From: Cydia pomonella
Taxonomy: Eukaryota; Arthropoda; Insecta; Lepidoptera; Tortricidae
NCBI RefSeq assembly: GCF_033807575.1
Contig: NC_084717.1
Span: 7,441,692 to 7,505,691 of the forward strand
Direction: 5' to 3'
DNA: 64,000 nt
A program made the translations under genes and the position numbers. The notes below the pieces were generated by a model. It saw nothing but the letters and a program-made list of their open reading frames with translations, ran no database searches and had not been told where the DNA came from. This document shows, piece after piece, positions 52,701 to 63,400 of the stretch. How positions within the stretch are numbered: position 1 is the stretch's first letter; every line of letters begins with the position of its first letter.

Positions 52701-55700
52701 AACAATGACAACTGATATATATGTCATCAAATATTATGGCTAAAAATGTATGACACAATATACATATGTAATATGACTTTTCATTTGTACAAGACACTGA
52801 GATTATGACCAGAGATCGGACACATTTGCGTCATTGCTCGCAAGAATGTGGACATGACTCCAAAATTAATCAAATATGTAATCATTTAATTAATTTCTTA
52901 CTTGACTTAAATTTTAATTCCTAGTCAATAAATACAAAAGTTTGTTAAAGTATAGATTTATTAAGAAAATGATCAGTATTTTTTCCAAATTTTCTGCAGT
53001 CAGTCTATTTCTTTTTACATCAAAAATATACTTAAGTGCTGAAAAACTCTGCTCGCACTCCACTGATGTTAATAGGGCAAACTTAAGTAGTTTTATAGGA
53101 ATATTATTATTCCAGTATAATTCAGAGTTTATTTTCTGTTCTAAGTTGTGGGCGATAACCTCAAAATCGGGATAATCTAAACAAAGAACAGAAAATATAT
53201 ATAAAACTACTTAAGTTTGCCCCATTAACATCAGTGGAGTGCGAGCGAAGTTTTTCAGCACTTAAGTATATTTTTGATGTAAAAAGAAATAGACTGACTG
53301 CAGAAATTTTGGAAAAAATACTGATTATTTTCGTTAATAAATCTATACTTTAACAAACTTTTGTATTTATTGACTAGGAATTAAAATTTAAGTCAAGTAA
53401 GAAATTAATTAAACATATTTGATTAATTTTGGAGTCATGTCCAGATTATTGCGAGCAATGACGCAAATTAGTCCGATCTCTGATTATGACACAAGTTGTT
53501 ATGCGTACCTATCAAAGATATGACTTAAACTTTTATGCAACCCAATATGGACCCTTATTAAAGCGCTATCTACTTAAAAACAATTTAACCCTTTGAACCA
53601 TTGAGGTATTAGTATTAGAGTCGGCATCCCTAAAAAATGTTTCCGCACCTCAATGAAGTGCCGGCACTTCATTTCGTTTAGGATGTCTCCGACTACTGAA
53701 GAGATGCCACACATGTGACAAAATTTAAAAAAAATGCCTTTGTGCGTTATGAAAATGTACTCTAATAACTTTATACACTCGCGGTGTTACGCCATTTTCT
53801 TTGGATCATAGATTACATTTCGCAGATGTAACACGTAGGTACAGGTACTAATGATTAGAGTCTGGCTAGCGAAATATTGTTGACAGATATTTTCATATTG
53901 TATCACCAATTGTCTATTAAAAAAAAAAGCTAAAAGTCTGTTGTCAATTTATGTCATTCATTCAAATTGTTCGCGGTTTATAAGGGGTTTATTTTAAATA
54001 ATATTAATAATGACTATACCGAGTGAGATCCGCAAACTATTATTTAAGCTCATAAATAATTACGATAATGTCCGAAGTCGATGTGAAGCGTTGTATAACG
54101 AAAAACGGCAATGTTTACAAGTCGTAAACAATTTAGTAGGTTGGTGCTCTGTTAATATTTTGATACTTTAAGTACTAGTTCTAACATTAACGTATGTCTG
54201 ATTAAGTACGTGAATTTATTAATACCTGAATCTCATGAACTGAACAAGTGTGTAAAGAAAAGGATAAACTAGAAGTTCAGGAAAATATCGATAAAATCGA
54301 AACATTGGAACGTAACGAGTTACTGAAAACTAATATTTAGAAGAAATCTGTGAAATGACTGGCCAGTAGTAAATTGTTATAAAATATATAAAAATATCTT
54401 GGCGGAACATGTCTATATATATCTTTGTACTTTACATAGAGGTAGAAAATACATGAGCTGACTTTGAGTGCACGTCAATGTATGTTAACTTATTTCCTTA
54501 GGTACCTTACGTGTGCCCAGAAAATCAAACATATTTTCTAGAATCAAAACTATAATACCTACTACACATAGTGTGACCAGCCCAAGATTTCTCAAATTTC
54601 CCGTGTCACATAGCGACATCTAGTGGTGTTAGCGTGACTTCGTTGTTTTTTTTTATTTCTCTTAGTGTTATATTTTTTTTAGAAATATGAAACATGATTT
54701 AATTTAATTAGTTTAGTTACAAATATAAATAGTTGTATTTAAGCATTTCTTTCTGGATATTGTGTCGTTAGGTAATGAAACCTACATGTTTTAAAAGGTA
54801 GCACAATTTGACTGACAACACACAGTTCTGGCTGAAAAGAGCACTAAATTTGAAATGTAGGGAAAAAAAGAAGGAGAAGAAAAGACGGCATGGGTTAGTG
54901 TCAGAATACTGATTTGTTACAAAATTAAAATAGATATTTATAAAACTCAGCGTGGAAATTTATTGTCGCCATACGAATATATTATATAGTTCCGGAGATT
55001 CAGATTTGGTTTCTGGGTAAGCAATTCTCACAAAGTGTTTTCATTGCAAACCAGCTTAATCCAAATTCGGAAGACTAAGTTATTTATTCTTTCCAGATTT
55101 TAATAGGTCGAGGCAAATGTTGCTTTCCTTTGCCAAGTTGCTGAGGAAAGAGGAGCGTGCCCTTGAGCGTGGCAGGCTGATGTAAGAGACGGGTCTTCTC
55201 TTCGTCCAGTTCGGGACGCCTTCACGGCCATTGTTACGAGTTCCAACCCAAATGCTATTTTTGACTGCAGCAGACTTTTCTGTCGTCTGTCTTGTTCGTC
55301 AGGCGGAATGCAGAGGAGTTAATTCGGAGGAATAATCATCGTCTGTGGCAGCAGGTATGTGTTGGCCCTTAGGAAATCTTTTGGAAACCCTTAGAAAACC
55401 CTTAGGTAGCCCTTAAGAAGCTCATAGTTTACTTGTAGAACAAGTTTTGTCATTGTCATAGATCGGTAACCTTTTGCTTTTGTCACATTTATAATGAATA
55501 ATTTTAATATCATAATCAAGGTTTACTAAGGTCTGATGGACAGTGTTGCTCGCCAAATTTAATGCTTAGGTGTAACTTTTCATATAATATTTACCAGAAT
55601 AAAATTTAATTAAACAACTAGTTTGTTGGTGATTTATCCTATAGTGTAAGAATACAGATATAAATGAACCAACAGCTCTACCGTTAGCAGACTGAGCTAG

Positions 55701-56879
55701 AAGTTGAATTTTTAGGGTATGTAGGAGTTTTGAAAGAAGAAATAAAACATATATCAAGGAACTCTCTTGTTTTTCTTTCCTTTAGTACATCCCTAGGTAT
55801 ATATTATGTAACCAGCCGGGTACATTTCATAGATTTACAGGTTACACCCGCCATAATATTGTGTAATATTTCAGTAGCCAGACTCTACCTACCTTATTGT
55901 TTGCAGAATATTTACACAATGATGATATATTACTCTTTATCTCGTAATTTTTTGTAGCGTTTTTCTTATATTCAAAAAGTATAATATGCTACAAGCGCGA
56001 TTTGATAAAAAATGCTACGAGTACGAGAGTCAAATTGAAAGAATTTATGGCTATTTTTATAAATTTTAATGTTGTCACTGTCACACAGATACGTAAAACA
56101 ATTTGAATTTTTCATGTAAGGAAACAAATAAATTTTATCTAGATTCTTTACAGTGCACTCAGTATGTAGACAGAAAATGTCATAACAGTTTCGCGTCTGA
56201 CCACCTATGCTTATATTCTTTAGCTTAGTGACAGACGTCAAACGTCGAAAATGGCGGACACTATTTGTTCTCGATAACCTGTCTAGTACGTAGTACATTT
56301 ATGTCAGTGCTTTGAACGAAAGGGGTCATGGCAGACGCTGTCAAAGCAATATTACTGTTAACAGATAAGGTTTAAATTCGTTTCTCACTAGTTGAGATGT
56401 TGGCGTGTATGCCACATTGCTTATTGCTTTGAACGAAAGGCGTCATGGCAGACGCTGTCAAAGCAATATTACTGTTAATAGGTAAGGTTTAAATTCGTTT
56501 CTCACTAGTTGAGATGTTGGCGTGTATGCCACATTTTAATGCGAGAGAGAAAGCGTTCAAAAGGTTAAAATCTAACCCGTACATTTTCCAAAAATCGCTT
56601 TCCTATCGATCAATTATACACTGCTAAAACTAGTAGGTACTCTTCGGCCTTAGTGTTCTAACTTACTTGGTAAGGGAATTGTCCGGGCGATGAGGCAGCA
56701 CCACCTACAATCCTAGATTCCGGATTATTGTTATAGGCCTCCTCAGCCGCCTTGATTGCTTCCAAGCGAGGCACACCGTACCTAGTCAAGTACCCGAAAG
56801 CGGTAAGAGTACTTGCAGTGTCCTCGGTGTACTCCGCATAAGCGGACACTACCAGCAAAGTTACCAGTAATAGCTTCAT
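49714..56879 (-). CDS. Secreted chymotrypsin-like serine protease (S1 family), five exons
   Basis: Exons on the minus strand: 56667-56879, 51896-52169, 51611-51709, 50867-51060, 49714-49818. All introns are GT-AG, phases agree, and the 885 nt encode 294 residues. Signal peptide MKLLLVTLLVVSAYA, propeptide to Arg56, then mature start IVGG. Catalytic triad: His102 (LTAAHC), Asp149 (RNDIAVIYL), Ser246 (GDSGGP). Three cysteine pairs expected: 87-103, 218-232, 242-272. The S1-pocket base (six residues before Ser246) is Gly240, not the Asp of trypsins or Ser of classical chymotrypsins, as in brachyurin/collagenase-like insect proteases. Likely a digestive enzyme secreted into the gut. The ATG at 56879 is chosen because it starts the signal peptide; an upstream in-frame ATG (56939) would spoil it and lies before the predicted promoter. 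Confidence 0.92.
50440..50660. repeat. Repeat in protease intron 4
   Basis: Contains GATGACAGATGC, GTCACGTGA, and CGATTGGCGTTTTCCATC, related to the foldback pair at 6684-7115, followed by CAATCGTTAACGCTCCGTAG. It lies well away from both splice sites. Confidence 0.5.
51098..51258. mobile_element. Foldback MITE in protease intron 3
   Basis: TGTAGAGTCAAACCAAGATA and GTGCAAGTGTTATCTTAAAC on the left are the inverse of TTAACACTTGCACAGGC and TATCTTGGTCTGACTCTACA on the right. The two arms of about 75 bp meet without a real spacer. It begins about 35 bp from the intron's acceptor. Non-coding. Confidence 0.8.
51300..51468 (+). repeat. Dispersed repeat end in protease intron 3
   Basis: Shares ATCACGGTTCATGAGATACA, GCCTGGT, a GACAGA run and TTTGGGTACGGAACCCTAAA with 20000-20150. 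This copy lacks the 5S-like part. Opposite in orientation to the host gene. Confidence 0.7.
52440..53545. repeat. AT-rich repeat with recurring CATAA motifs, split by the hAT element
   Basis: From about 52500 to 52800 the words GCATAA, TCATAA and their near variants recur every 15-30 bp; the pattern resumes after 53490 (GTTATGCGTACC, CTTTTATGCAACC). The hAT foldback therefore landed inside this older repeat. No open frame. Boundaries are approximate. Confidence 0.45.
52802..53490. mobile_element. hAT-derived foldback element in protease intron 1
   Basis: The element proper is 52810-53482 with CAGAGATCGGAC at one end and its complement at the other, flanked by perfect 8-bp duplications ATTATGAC (52802-52809, 53483-53490). 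The 8-bp size and CAGAG start are hAT hallmarks. Left arm (52810-53096) and right arm (53201-53482) are about 95 percent complementary, around a 104-bp loop. Each arm encodes, reading outward, the hAT C-terminal dimerisation motif (SVECERSFSALKYIF, then KRNRLTAEILEKILI in the right arm). The left arm on the minus strand keeps more of the upstream coding sequence. So it is a head-to-head fold of the 3' end of a transposase gene; it encodes no full transposase. Confidence 0.92.
55097..55356 (+). other. Possible decayed coding fragment in protease intron 1
   Basis: One frame reads FNRSRQMLLSFAKLLRKEER and ALERGRLM before a stop at about 55183. The block begins after a TTCTTTCCAG and ends before a GTATGT on the plus strand, so it could mimic an exon. 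I cannot name a family and the second half is closed in the same frame. It may be a retroelement relic. Confidence 0.25.
56308..56535. repeat. Tandem duplication, two 111-bp copies (period 117)
   Basis: Copy one 56308-56418, copy two 56425-56535, each from TGCTTTGAACGAAAGG to GCGTGTATGCCACATT, with only three or four differences. It lies in protease intron 1, about 130 bp from the exon 1 donor. Confidence 0.9.
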
Positions 56880-56921
56880 AATGTCAACTGCAAAACGTTT
56901 TGTGGGTGTAGTTCTTTTATG
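56880..56921 (-). promoter_or_regulatory. Core promoter and short 5' UTR of the protease
   Basis: On the minus strand a TATA-like CATAAAAG (plus 56914-56921) is followed about 32 nt later by an arthropod initiator-like GCAGTT (A at plus 56889), giving a 5' UTR of about 10 nt before the ATG at 56879. Such compact leaders are common in lepidopteran midgut protease genes. Inferred from spacing only. Confidence 0.5.
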
Positions 56922-56944
56922 ACGAACAATTTTGATCATGGCTA

Positions 56945-57820
56945 TAGATTATGTCAAGATTTAATTTGATTAATCGGTTGCAAAATCAGTGACTGCAGTT
57001 AATCTGTTGTTAATTAAACATATCTATATATAATTAACTAGTGTCTGTCCGCGATATCGTCTGCGTGGAATTGATACTCTCATTGTAAATTCCACTCCCC
57101 TTTTCACATCCTTAAGACGAAAGTGAAGGACCCGCGCGAAATCACCTTTTCATACAAACGTATTCCTCATTTTCCTCTGTGGATATTAACATTATTGAAA
57201 ATATTTTGACACGATATGTTGTATATCAACCACAGCTATGCCCCTACGTATGTTTATTATACGTATTTTTTCGAATATTTATTTATTACTTATAGGAGTT
57301 AGACGCATTTCAATTTTGTATGAAATCTGTTTTTCGCTCCTAATTTTCATAATAATACAAAAATCGAAAAAAGTCAAACATAGGGGATGATTAATATACA
57401 TCAAATTATGTAAAAATATTTTCCAAAATATCAATATCCAGAGAGAAAAATGGGGACTACGTTTGTATGGAGAATCGACCGTCCTCTTTCCTCTTATGGA
57501 ATGATATCCGTCATAATAATGCGATGGCATTTCCCAAGACTCAAACTATAGCCGTATTGATCGATTTCGGCATTAATTGTAGGATAAGTACCTTCTTATC
57601 GTTTTACAAGTAAAGTATGCTGTATTAGACATACTGCTTGGCCGACTACGTAATTAGATAGATAATTGGGGTTGGTTATCATTATAATAAAGATATCGGA
57701 TTAAAAGAATTAGATAGATTCGTTCAATAATGTTGAGCAATTCTATTTCGATATTTTTTTTAAGTTGGTGTGCGGAACAAAGAGTAGGATAATATATACT
57801 GGCTACGTGCGAAGTGCATG
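56945..57820. other. Upstream region of the protease gene
   Basis: AT-rich with no coding region; the frame at 57279-57530 (minus) lacks any motif. Gut-specific enhancers would be expected here but I cannot point to one. Confidence 0.35.
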
Positions 57821-57828
57821 TTGGGGGT

Positions 57829-57968
57829 CAGTGTTGGCCGAAACGTTAATGCAATTAACCATTATTGGCCCTTAACCATTATAAATTGAACCGTGAACTG
57901 TAACCGTCCGTTACGGTTTACGGTTCAATTTATAATGGTTAATTGCAATTAACGTTCGGCTAACAATG
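57829..57968. mobile_element. hAT-type hairpin MITE (CAGTGTTGGCCGAA)
   Basis: CAGTGTTGGCCGAAACGTTA with TTAACCATTA on the left mirrors TAATGGTTAATTGCAATTAA and CGTTCGGCTAACAATG on the right; the inner halves pair as well (AAATTGAACCGTGAAC with GGTTTACGGTTCAATTT). The flanks TTGGGGGT and GTGGGTGT match at six of eight positions, in keeping with a decayed 8-bp duplication. A diverged partial copy is at 37410-37490. Confidence 0.75.
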
Positions 57969-58196
57969 GTGGGTGTAAGCGATCGCAGCGCATGCGATGG
58001 TAAAATTTGGCACTAACAAAGGAAGCGTATTTAACATTTCGTACGTCGCGTCGTCATTATATGCACGAAATGGAAATTTTAAGTTACGATAACTCCTAAG
58101 ATATTCACTTAAATTGGATGGTGTAATGTACCATTGTAATCGGTATGAAATGCTCAATATAACTGACGTGTTTAGTCGCAGAGGTCCTGGGACGAC

Positions 58197-58640
58197 TTGC
58201 TTTGTAAAATGACCTATGATAATTTATTGGAGGGTGCTGTCGGTGTGGATGCTGCCCGGTTGAGAGCTGTGGGGGAGCCTGAATCTGGAGCTTGGCTACA
58301 CGCGCTACCGTCGTCGCATCTGGGGACTCTCTTAGATAATGAGTCTCTTAGGATCGGGGCGGCTTTGAGGTTAGGGTGTGCGGTTTGCGAGCCTCACCAG
58401 TGCATCTGCGGAGCCATGGTTGAGGCGAACGGCCACCATGGCCTAAATTGTGCAAGATGTGCTGGTAGGTTTTCGAGGCATCATTCCATAAATGATATCG
58501 TTCGTCGGGCGTTGTATTGTTGATATCCGCCCAACTGCCTTGTGTTTTAGAGCCTCAGGGTTTAAGTAGGACAGACGGAAAACGACCGGATGGGCTAACG
58601 CTGGTTCCTTGGGCGAGGGGGCGTAGTCTCATTTGGGAGC
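58197..58640 (+). pseudogene. Retroelement C-terminal nuclease-like domain, frameshifted
   Basis: Coding remnant with ESGAWLHALPSSHLGTLLDN, a Cys/His-rich section (CAVCEPHQCICGAMVEANGH, HGLNCARCAGRFSRHHSIND) and IVRRAL, then a frameshift at about 58505, after which GLSRTDGKRPDGLTLVPWAR and GRSLIWE continue in another frame. The RPDG...W-[DE] pattern suggests a PD-(D/E)XK-like nuclease fold known at the C-terminus of some invertebrate retroelement proteins. The homology stops where the gypsy LTR is proposed to begin, so that element probably inserted here. The final part of the same domain type survives at 3473-3628. Confidence 0.6.
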
Positions 58641-58649
58641 AACCAATAC

Positions 58650-58837
58650 AATTAACCTTTGTCAGCGCTACCCCTAATTAGGTCTTGACGTCAATGCTTA
58701 CTTGTCAATACTTTATTATAAATAGCTGTTAAGAATTAGATTTAAGTTAATATTGTATTAATTATTATCTTGGACGTTACTCTGTTCGATTAAAATAAAT
58801 TATTTTTAATAATAAATCCAGTCTCTCCATCTTAATT
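58650..58837 (+). repeat. Candidate 5' LTR of gypsy element 2
   Basis: Proposed from position: starts AATTAACC just after the relic's homology ends, finishes CTTAATT at 58831-58837, so termini are AATTAA/TTAATT. It contains a TATA-like TATTATAAATAG (about 58711-58722) and AATAAA (58810-58815). The sequence TGGCGCTGAGGACAGG (58837 on) is a likely primer-binding site overlapping the last T. The 3' LTR is outside the window, so boundaries are unproven. Confidence 0.4.
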
Positions 58838-59325
58838 GGCGCTGAGGACAGGATTCCCGTCGTATCCTGACACGTTCAGAAAGCCGATAAAATCTCGCGA
58901 CTGTGCCGTGCCGGACAACGTACGTTTCTACGTTTAAACGGGAATTCGAACAAATAAATTTATTAAGAGGAAGCTGAGTCAAGTTCCTGTGAAGCTGAGC
59001 AGCCGAGCAGCGACAGACCTGGACTGGACCCGAGAACAAGTATTTTCAAGATCTACAATATTCCGGAAGGACATGGAAGCTGCGGGACTGTGAGTACACC
59101 TTTTCACCATTCCCTCGCTTACTTCCGTTATCTACTAGTAATATTTATACGTACCTTTACGGATTAGACATTGCCTTAATCGTATAGTATAAATAGTAAA
59201 GCTAATTGAGAATAAAATTCTTTTCAAATAGCGTGTAGCAGTAAGTAAACACTAGAATATTAGTTAATTTCGAGGTATTTTTTTTTCTTTTCTCTCACTT
59301 CCCTTTAATTCACTTTGCAATAATA

Positions 59326-60417
59326 ATGGAGAACGTTAATAGGGTACCTGCAGAAATAATTAAGGTAATCCCAGTATTCGATGGAGAAACAAGAGCATTA
59401 CCATTATTTCTTAAAAAATGTGAATATGTTTTACAATCTTTCCCGGGAGGTATCGCACAAAACTTATATTTGCTTCACATTATAACCAGTAGACTTTCTG
59501 GGAATGCCGCTAATTTAATAGGAGAAAGGGACTCCATACATACATGGCAAGAGTTAAAACAGCTTTTGAGCCAACATTTTGGTGACCCTAGGTCCGAGGA
59601 ATGTTTGGCAATGGAATTAGAATCACTAAAACGTAATAAAAACGAAAGTTATTTGGATTTTTGCCACAAAGTCCAACAATTAAGAAGTAGTTTGTTTGCA
59701 AAAATAAGTGAAACAATAGAAGACGAAAATTTACGAGCAGCTAAACACCATATCTATAATAACACTTCACTGAATGTTTTTCTTTTTAATTTGCCAGCTT
59801 TTTTAGTTAGGCTAGTGCGTTTGCGAAATGTCACAACTTTGGAGGATGCTTTAAAAATCGTTTTAGAGGAACAAAACTTTCAAACTATATACGACGCTAG
59901 GAATCCGAGGGTGAATTCAAACCGAAACCAGATTAATAGCAACACTCCAAAATTTGACAATACGCAAAGGCAATCAAACACACCTGTACTTAATAGGACA
60001 TTTGGTTCAACAAGTACATTCACGCCATATAGCACCAATGTTTCAAACGGCCAAAATAATTCATTCCAATATAGAAATAATCGTCAACAAACTTCATATT
60101 CTAATAATAGATTTAGCGACAATAATCCACAACACGTGCCCCGCGTAAGTAGGTCACCGCCAATGCAGGCGCCGGCGCAGACGCCCCGTCAGCAATCTGC
60201 TACGGACAATAGGTATCGTACAGGCTATGATGCACAACAACCGGTAGCATCGGGTTCGAATACCGATGTCACTATGCGAACAGTTAATTCGAAGCGTGTT
60301 AATTACACAGAGAATAATTACGATACTCAACAGTATAATGACGGTCAAAATTCTGTCTCGTACTGCGAACCAGTAGAAAATTTTTACGTGGAAGCCTCAA
60401 TTGTAGGGAGAAAATAA
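59326..60417 (+). CDS. Gag protein of gypsy element 2
   Basis: 363 residues. The first 200 form the folded Gag region of the 17.6/gypsy type (VIPVFDGETRALPLFLKKCE, WQELKQLLSQHFGDPRSEE, YLDFCHKVQQLRSSLF). From about 200 the chain is disordered and very rich in Asn, Gln, Ser and Thr. No CCHC knuckle is present, which is usual for this group. It would form the element's particle. The ATG at 59326 follows a plausible AATAATGGAG context. A slippery heptamer lies at 60378-60384, near its end. Confidence 0.88.
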   Translation: MENVNRVPAEIIKVIPVFDGETRALPLFLKKCEYVLQSFPGGIAQNLYLLHIITSRLSGNAANLIGERDSIHTWQELKQLLSQHFGDPRSEECLAMELESLKRNKNESYLDFCHKVQQLRSSLFAKISETIEDENLRAAKHHIYNNTSLNVFLFNLPAFLVRLVRLRNVTTLEDALKIVLEEQNFQTIYDARNPRVNSNRNQINSNTPKFDNTQRQSNTPVLNRTFGSTSTFTPYSTNVSNGQNNSFQYRNNRQQTSYSNNRFSDNNPQHVPRVSRSPPMQAPAQTPRQQSATDNRYRTGYDAQQPVASGSNTDVTMRTVNSKRVNYTENNYDTQQYNDGQNSVSYCEPVENFYVEASIVGRK

Positions 60418-63400
60418 TTTTAAACTATAATAAGCATAAAAATCTGCCATACATTCATATACCAGAGTTAGACGCCGTTTTTATGATAGATACGGGCAGT
60501 ACTCGATCATTTTTAAGTCCACAAATAGCTAACAAATATTACGGAAACTCAAAACGATTTGAACCATTCGAAGTAGTTAGCACACACGCCATAAGCACAC
60601 ATAATGAGACAGCTTACATTAATCTACCAAAAACTTTTAACACTAACGAAAAGCATAAATTTTATATTTATACGGTGGACGAAAGATACGACGGTCTAAT
60701 AGGCAGTGATTTATTAGATCAATTAGGAGCCGATGTTAATTATAAAACAAGGATGTTAGTCACAAACACCACGCAAATACCAATGACATATAAATCATTT
60801 CGAAAAGAAACCTTCAATGTACCGCCGCGAACTGAGGTTAGAGTTAAATTACCAGTTAACTTGTTACATGGGGAAGGAATTTTAAATTTTACCCAGTTCA
60901 CTAACGGGGTAAGAATGCCAGCCGCTATAGTAAAATGCACTAACGGTTACGCTGCAACTGTAATTCAAAATACAACTGATTTACACCAAAAAATAACAGT
61001 GACAGCCCCATTTCGTGTAGAGTTATTTAATCAACAAGCACTTAACATAAATTCAATCAATTCAAATCAACTGGAAATTTCACAAGATGTGGATGAATTA
61101 TTAGTAAACAACTTAAATAAACTTAGATTAGACCATATGAACGAGGAAGAAAAAACAATAATAGGCAACTTATGTAGAGAGTACAAGGATATATTCTATT
61201 GCGAAAATATTCCATTAACCTTCAGTAATCAAGTTAAGCATAAAATTAGGACTAAAAATGAAGATCCCATTAACTTAAAAGCTCATAGGTTACCTCAAAC
61301 TCAAACTCAGGAAATAAAGAAACAAGTTAGTAAAATGTTACGCGATAATATAATTCAAGAATCACACTCACCATGGAGTGCCCCAGTTCACCTCGTACCA
61401 AAAAAATTGGACGCTTCGGGGGAACAAAAATGGAGAATGGTCGTAGATTACAGGCGGCTAAATGACAGAACTACTGATGATAAATACCCTTTACCAAACA
61501 TCAATGACCTTTTTGATATGTTAGGTAAAAGTATGTACTTCACTACGCTAGACCTTGCGAGTGGGTACCATCAGATAGAAGTAGAATCAGAGGATAAACC
61601 TAAAACGGCTTTCAGCACACCCTTTGGTCATTACGAATTCCATCGAATGCCGTTCGGGTTAAAAACAGCCCCGGCTACCTTCCAAAGAGCAATGGACAAC
61701 GTGCTCAGAGGGTTGCAAGGAATACACTGTTTGGTCTATCTAGATGACGTAATAATATTTTCAAAAAGCTTATCAGAACATGTAGATAAATTAAAGGCCG
61801 TGTTTGAAAGATTTCGTCAAACTAACCTTAAAATTCAGTTAGATAAGTCTCATTTCCTTAGAAAAGAAGTCCTTTACTTAGGACATACAATAACCAATGA
61901 AGGCCTTAAGCCAAATAATGATAAAATAGATGCCGTATTAAAATATCCAATTCCTAAGACAGCAACGGAAATCAAAAGCTTTCTTGGTCTTATAGGATAC
62001 TACAGAAAGTTCATTAAAGATTTCGCGAAGATTACGAGACCTCTTACCGTCTGTCTAAAGAAAGGAAAAAAGATAGTCTTAGATGAGGAATATGTTAACA
62101 GTTTTGAAACATGTAAGAAATTGCTAACTAACGCACCACTTCTTCAGTTTCCTGACTTCGACAAACCATTCCTTCTAACCACTGATGCATCCAACTTTGC
62201 AGTAGGTGCGGTCCTATCACAAGGACCAATCGGGTCAGATAAACCTGTAGCATATGCTAGTAGATCTCTAAGTGATACCGAGAGTAGGTATAGTACCATC
62301 GAGAAGGAACTCCTAGCCGTAATCTGGGCCGTGAAGTACTTTAGACCATATCTTTACGGTAAAAAGTTTACTATCTACACAGATCACAGACCATTAGCAT
62401 GGCTGTACTCACTAAAAGAGCCGAATAGTAAGCTCACACGTTGGCGATTGAGACTCGAAGAATACGATTTCGAGATTAAGTACAAAAAAGGACAGCAAAA
62501 TACGAATGCTGACGCCCTTTCTAGAATTAGGATTAATGCCATAGATGATGATTTAGACTCTATAATAGCAAACATAGATGAAAACGAAGATCGCGTAGCT
62601 GAAGTTAGGAGAGAGTTAGAACAATTAGAGGAAAACATACAACAAAATCGTTCATCGCAACTGGAGACGATAGAAATTTCAGACTCCGAAAGCGAACAGT
62701 CATCCGAAATGATAAAAATCTCAGATTCAGATGACAATGCTACAGCGAATTCCGTTTCAAATAGAGAACACGAGGGTATACCAATATTAAAAGAAGCCAT
62801 AGATAGCAAACCAAAACAAATCTTGGTTCACGCGTGGTTTAAAGACAAAATATGCGTAAATGATAGATCTAACAAAAAACAACGTATCACAGAAGTATTT
62901 ATGCCCATTAATAATGAAAACTTGGTAAAGGAATTTCTTAAAGAATATGTAGATACAAAATACAAATATTTTATTTACTTTGAAGCCCCCGAGTTTAGGA
63001 AAACTTTCTCAACAGTAATTACAAAACTCTACAAAAAGGGAACATTAAAATTAATAGAATGTACAGAGCGCATAGTTAATTTGACAGACTCAGAAGTTGA
63101 TCAACGCAATTTTATCATAAAATATCATGAAGGGAAAACGTGCCACAGGGGAATTAACGAAACATTAATAAAGCTAAAACGTCACTACTGGTGGCCAAAT
63201 ATGAAAGACACCGTTACTGCCATCATAAATACATGCGAACAGTGTAAGAGAATGAAGTACGAAAGGAAACCAATCAAACCCTGTATACAATTAACGCAAA
63301 CCCAAAACTCACCATTTCAAGAAGTCTTTATGGATTTACTTTACATCGATAGTAAATACTATCTTACAATAGTAGACGCGTTTAGTAAATTAGGACAGGC

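Noticed and set aside
56880..56939. Upstream ATG of the protease (start at 56939)
   Set aside because: It would add 20 residues, including basic ones, before the signal peptide and would place the start upstream of the TATA-like box.
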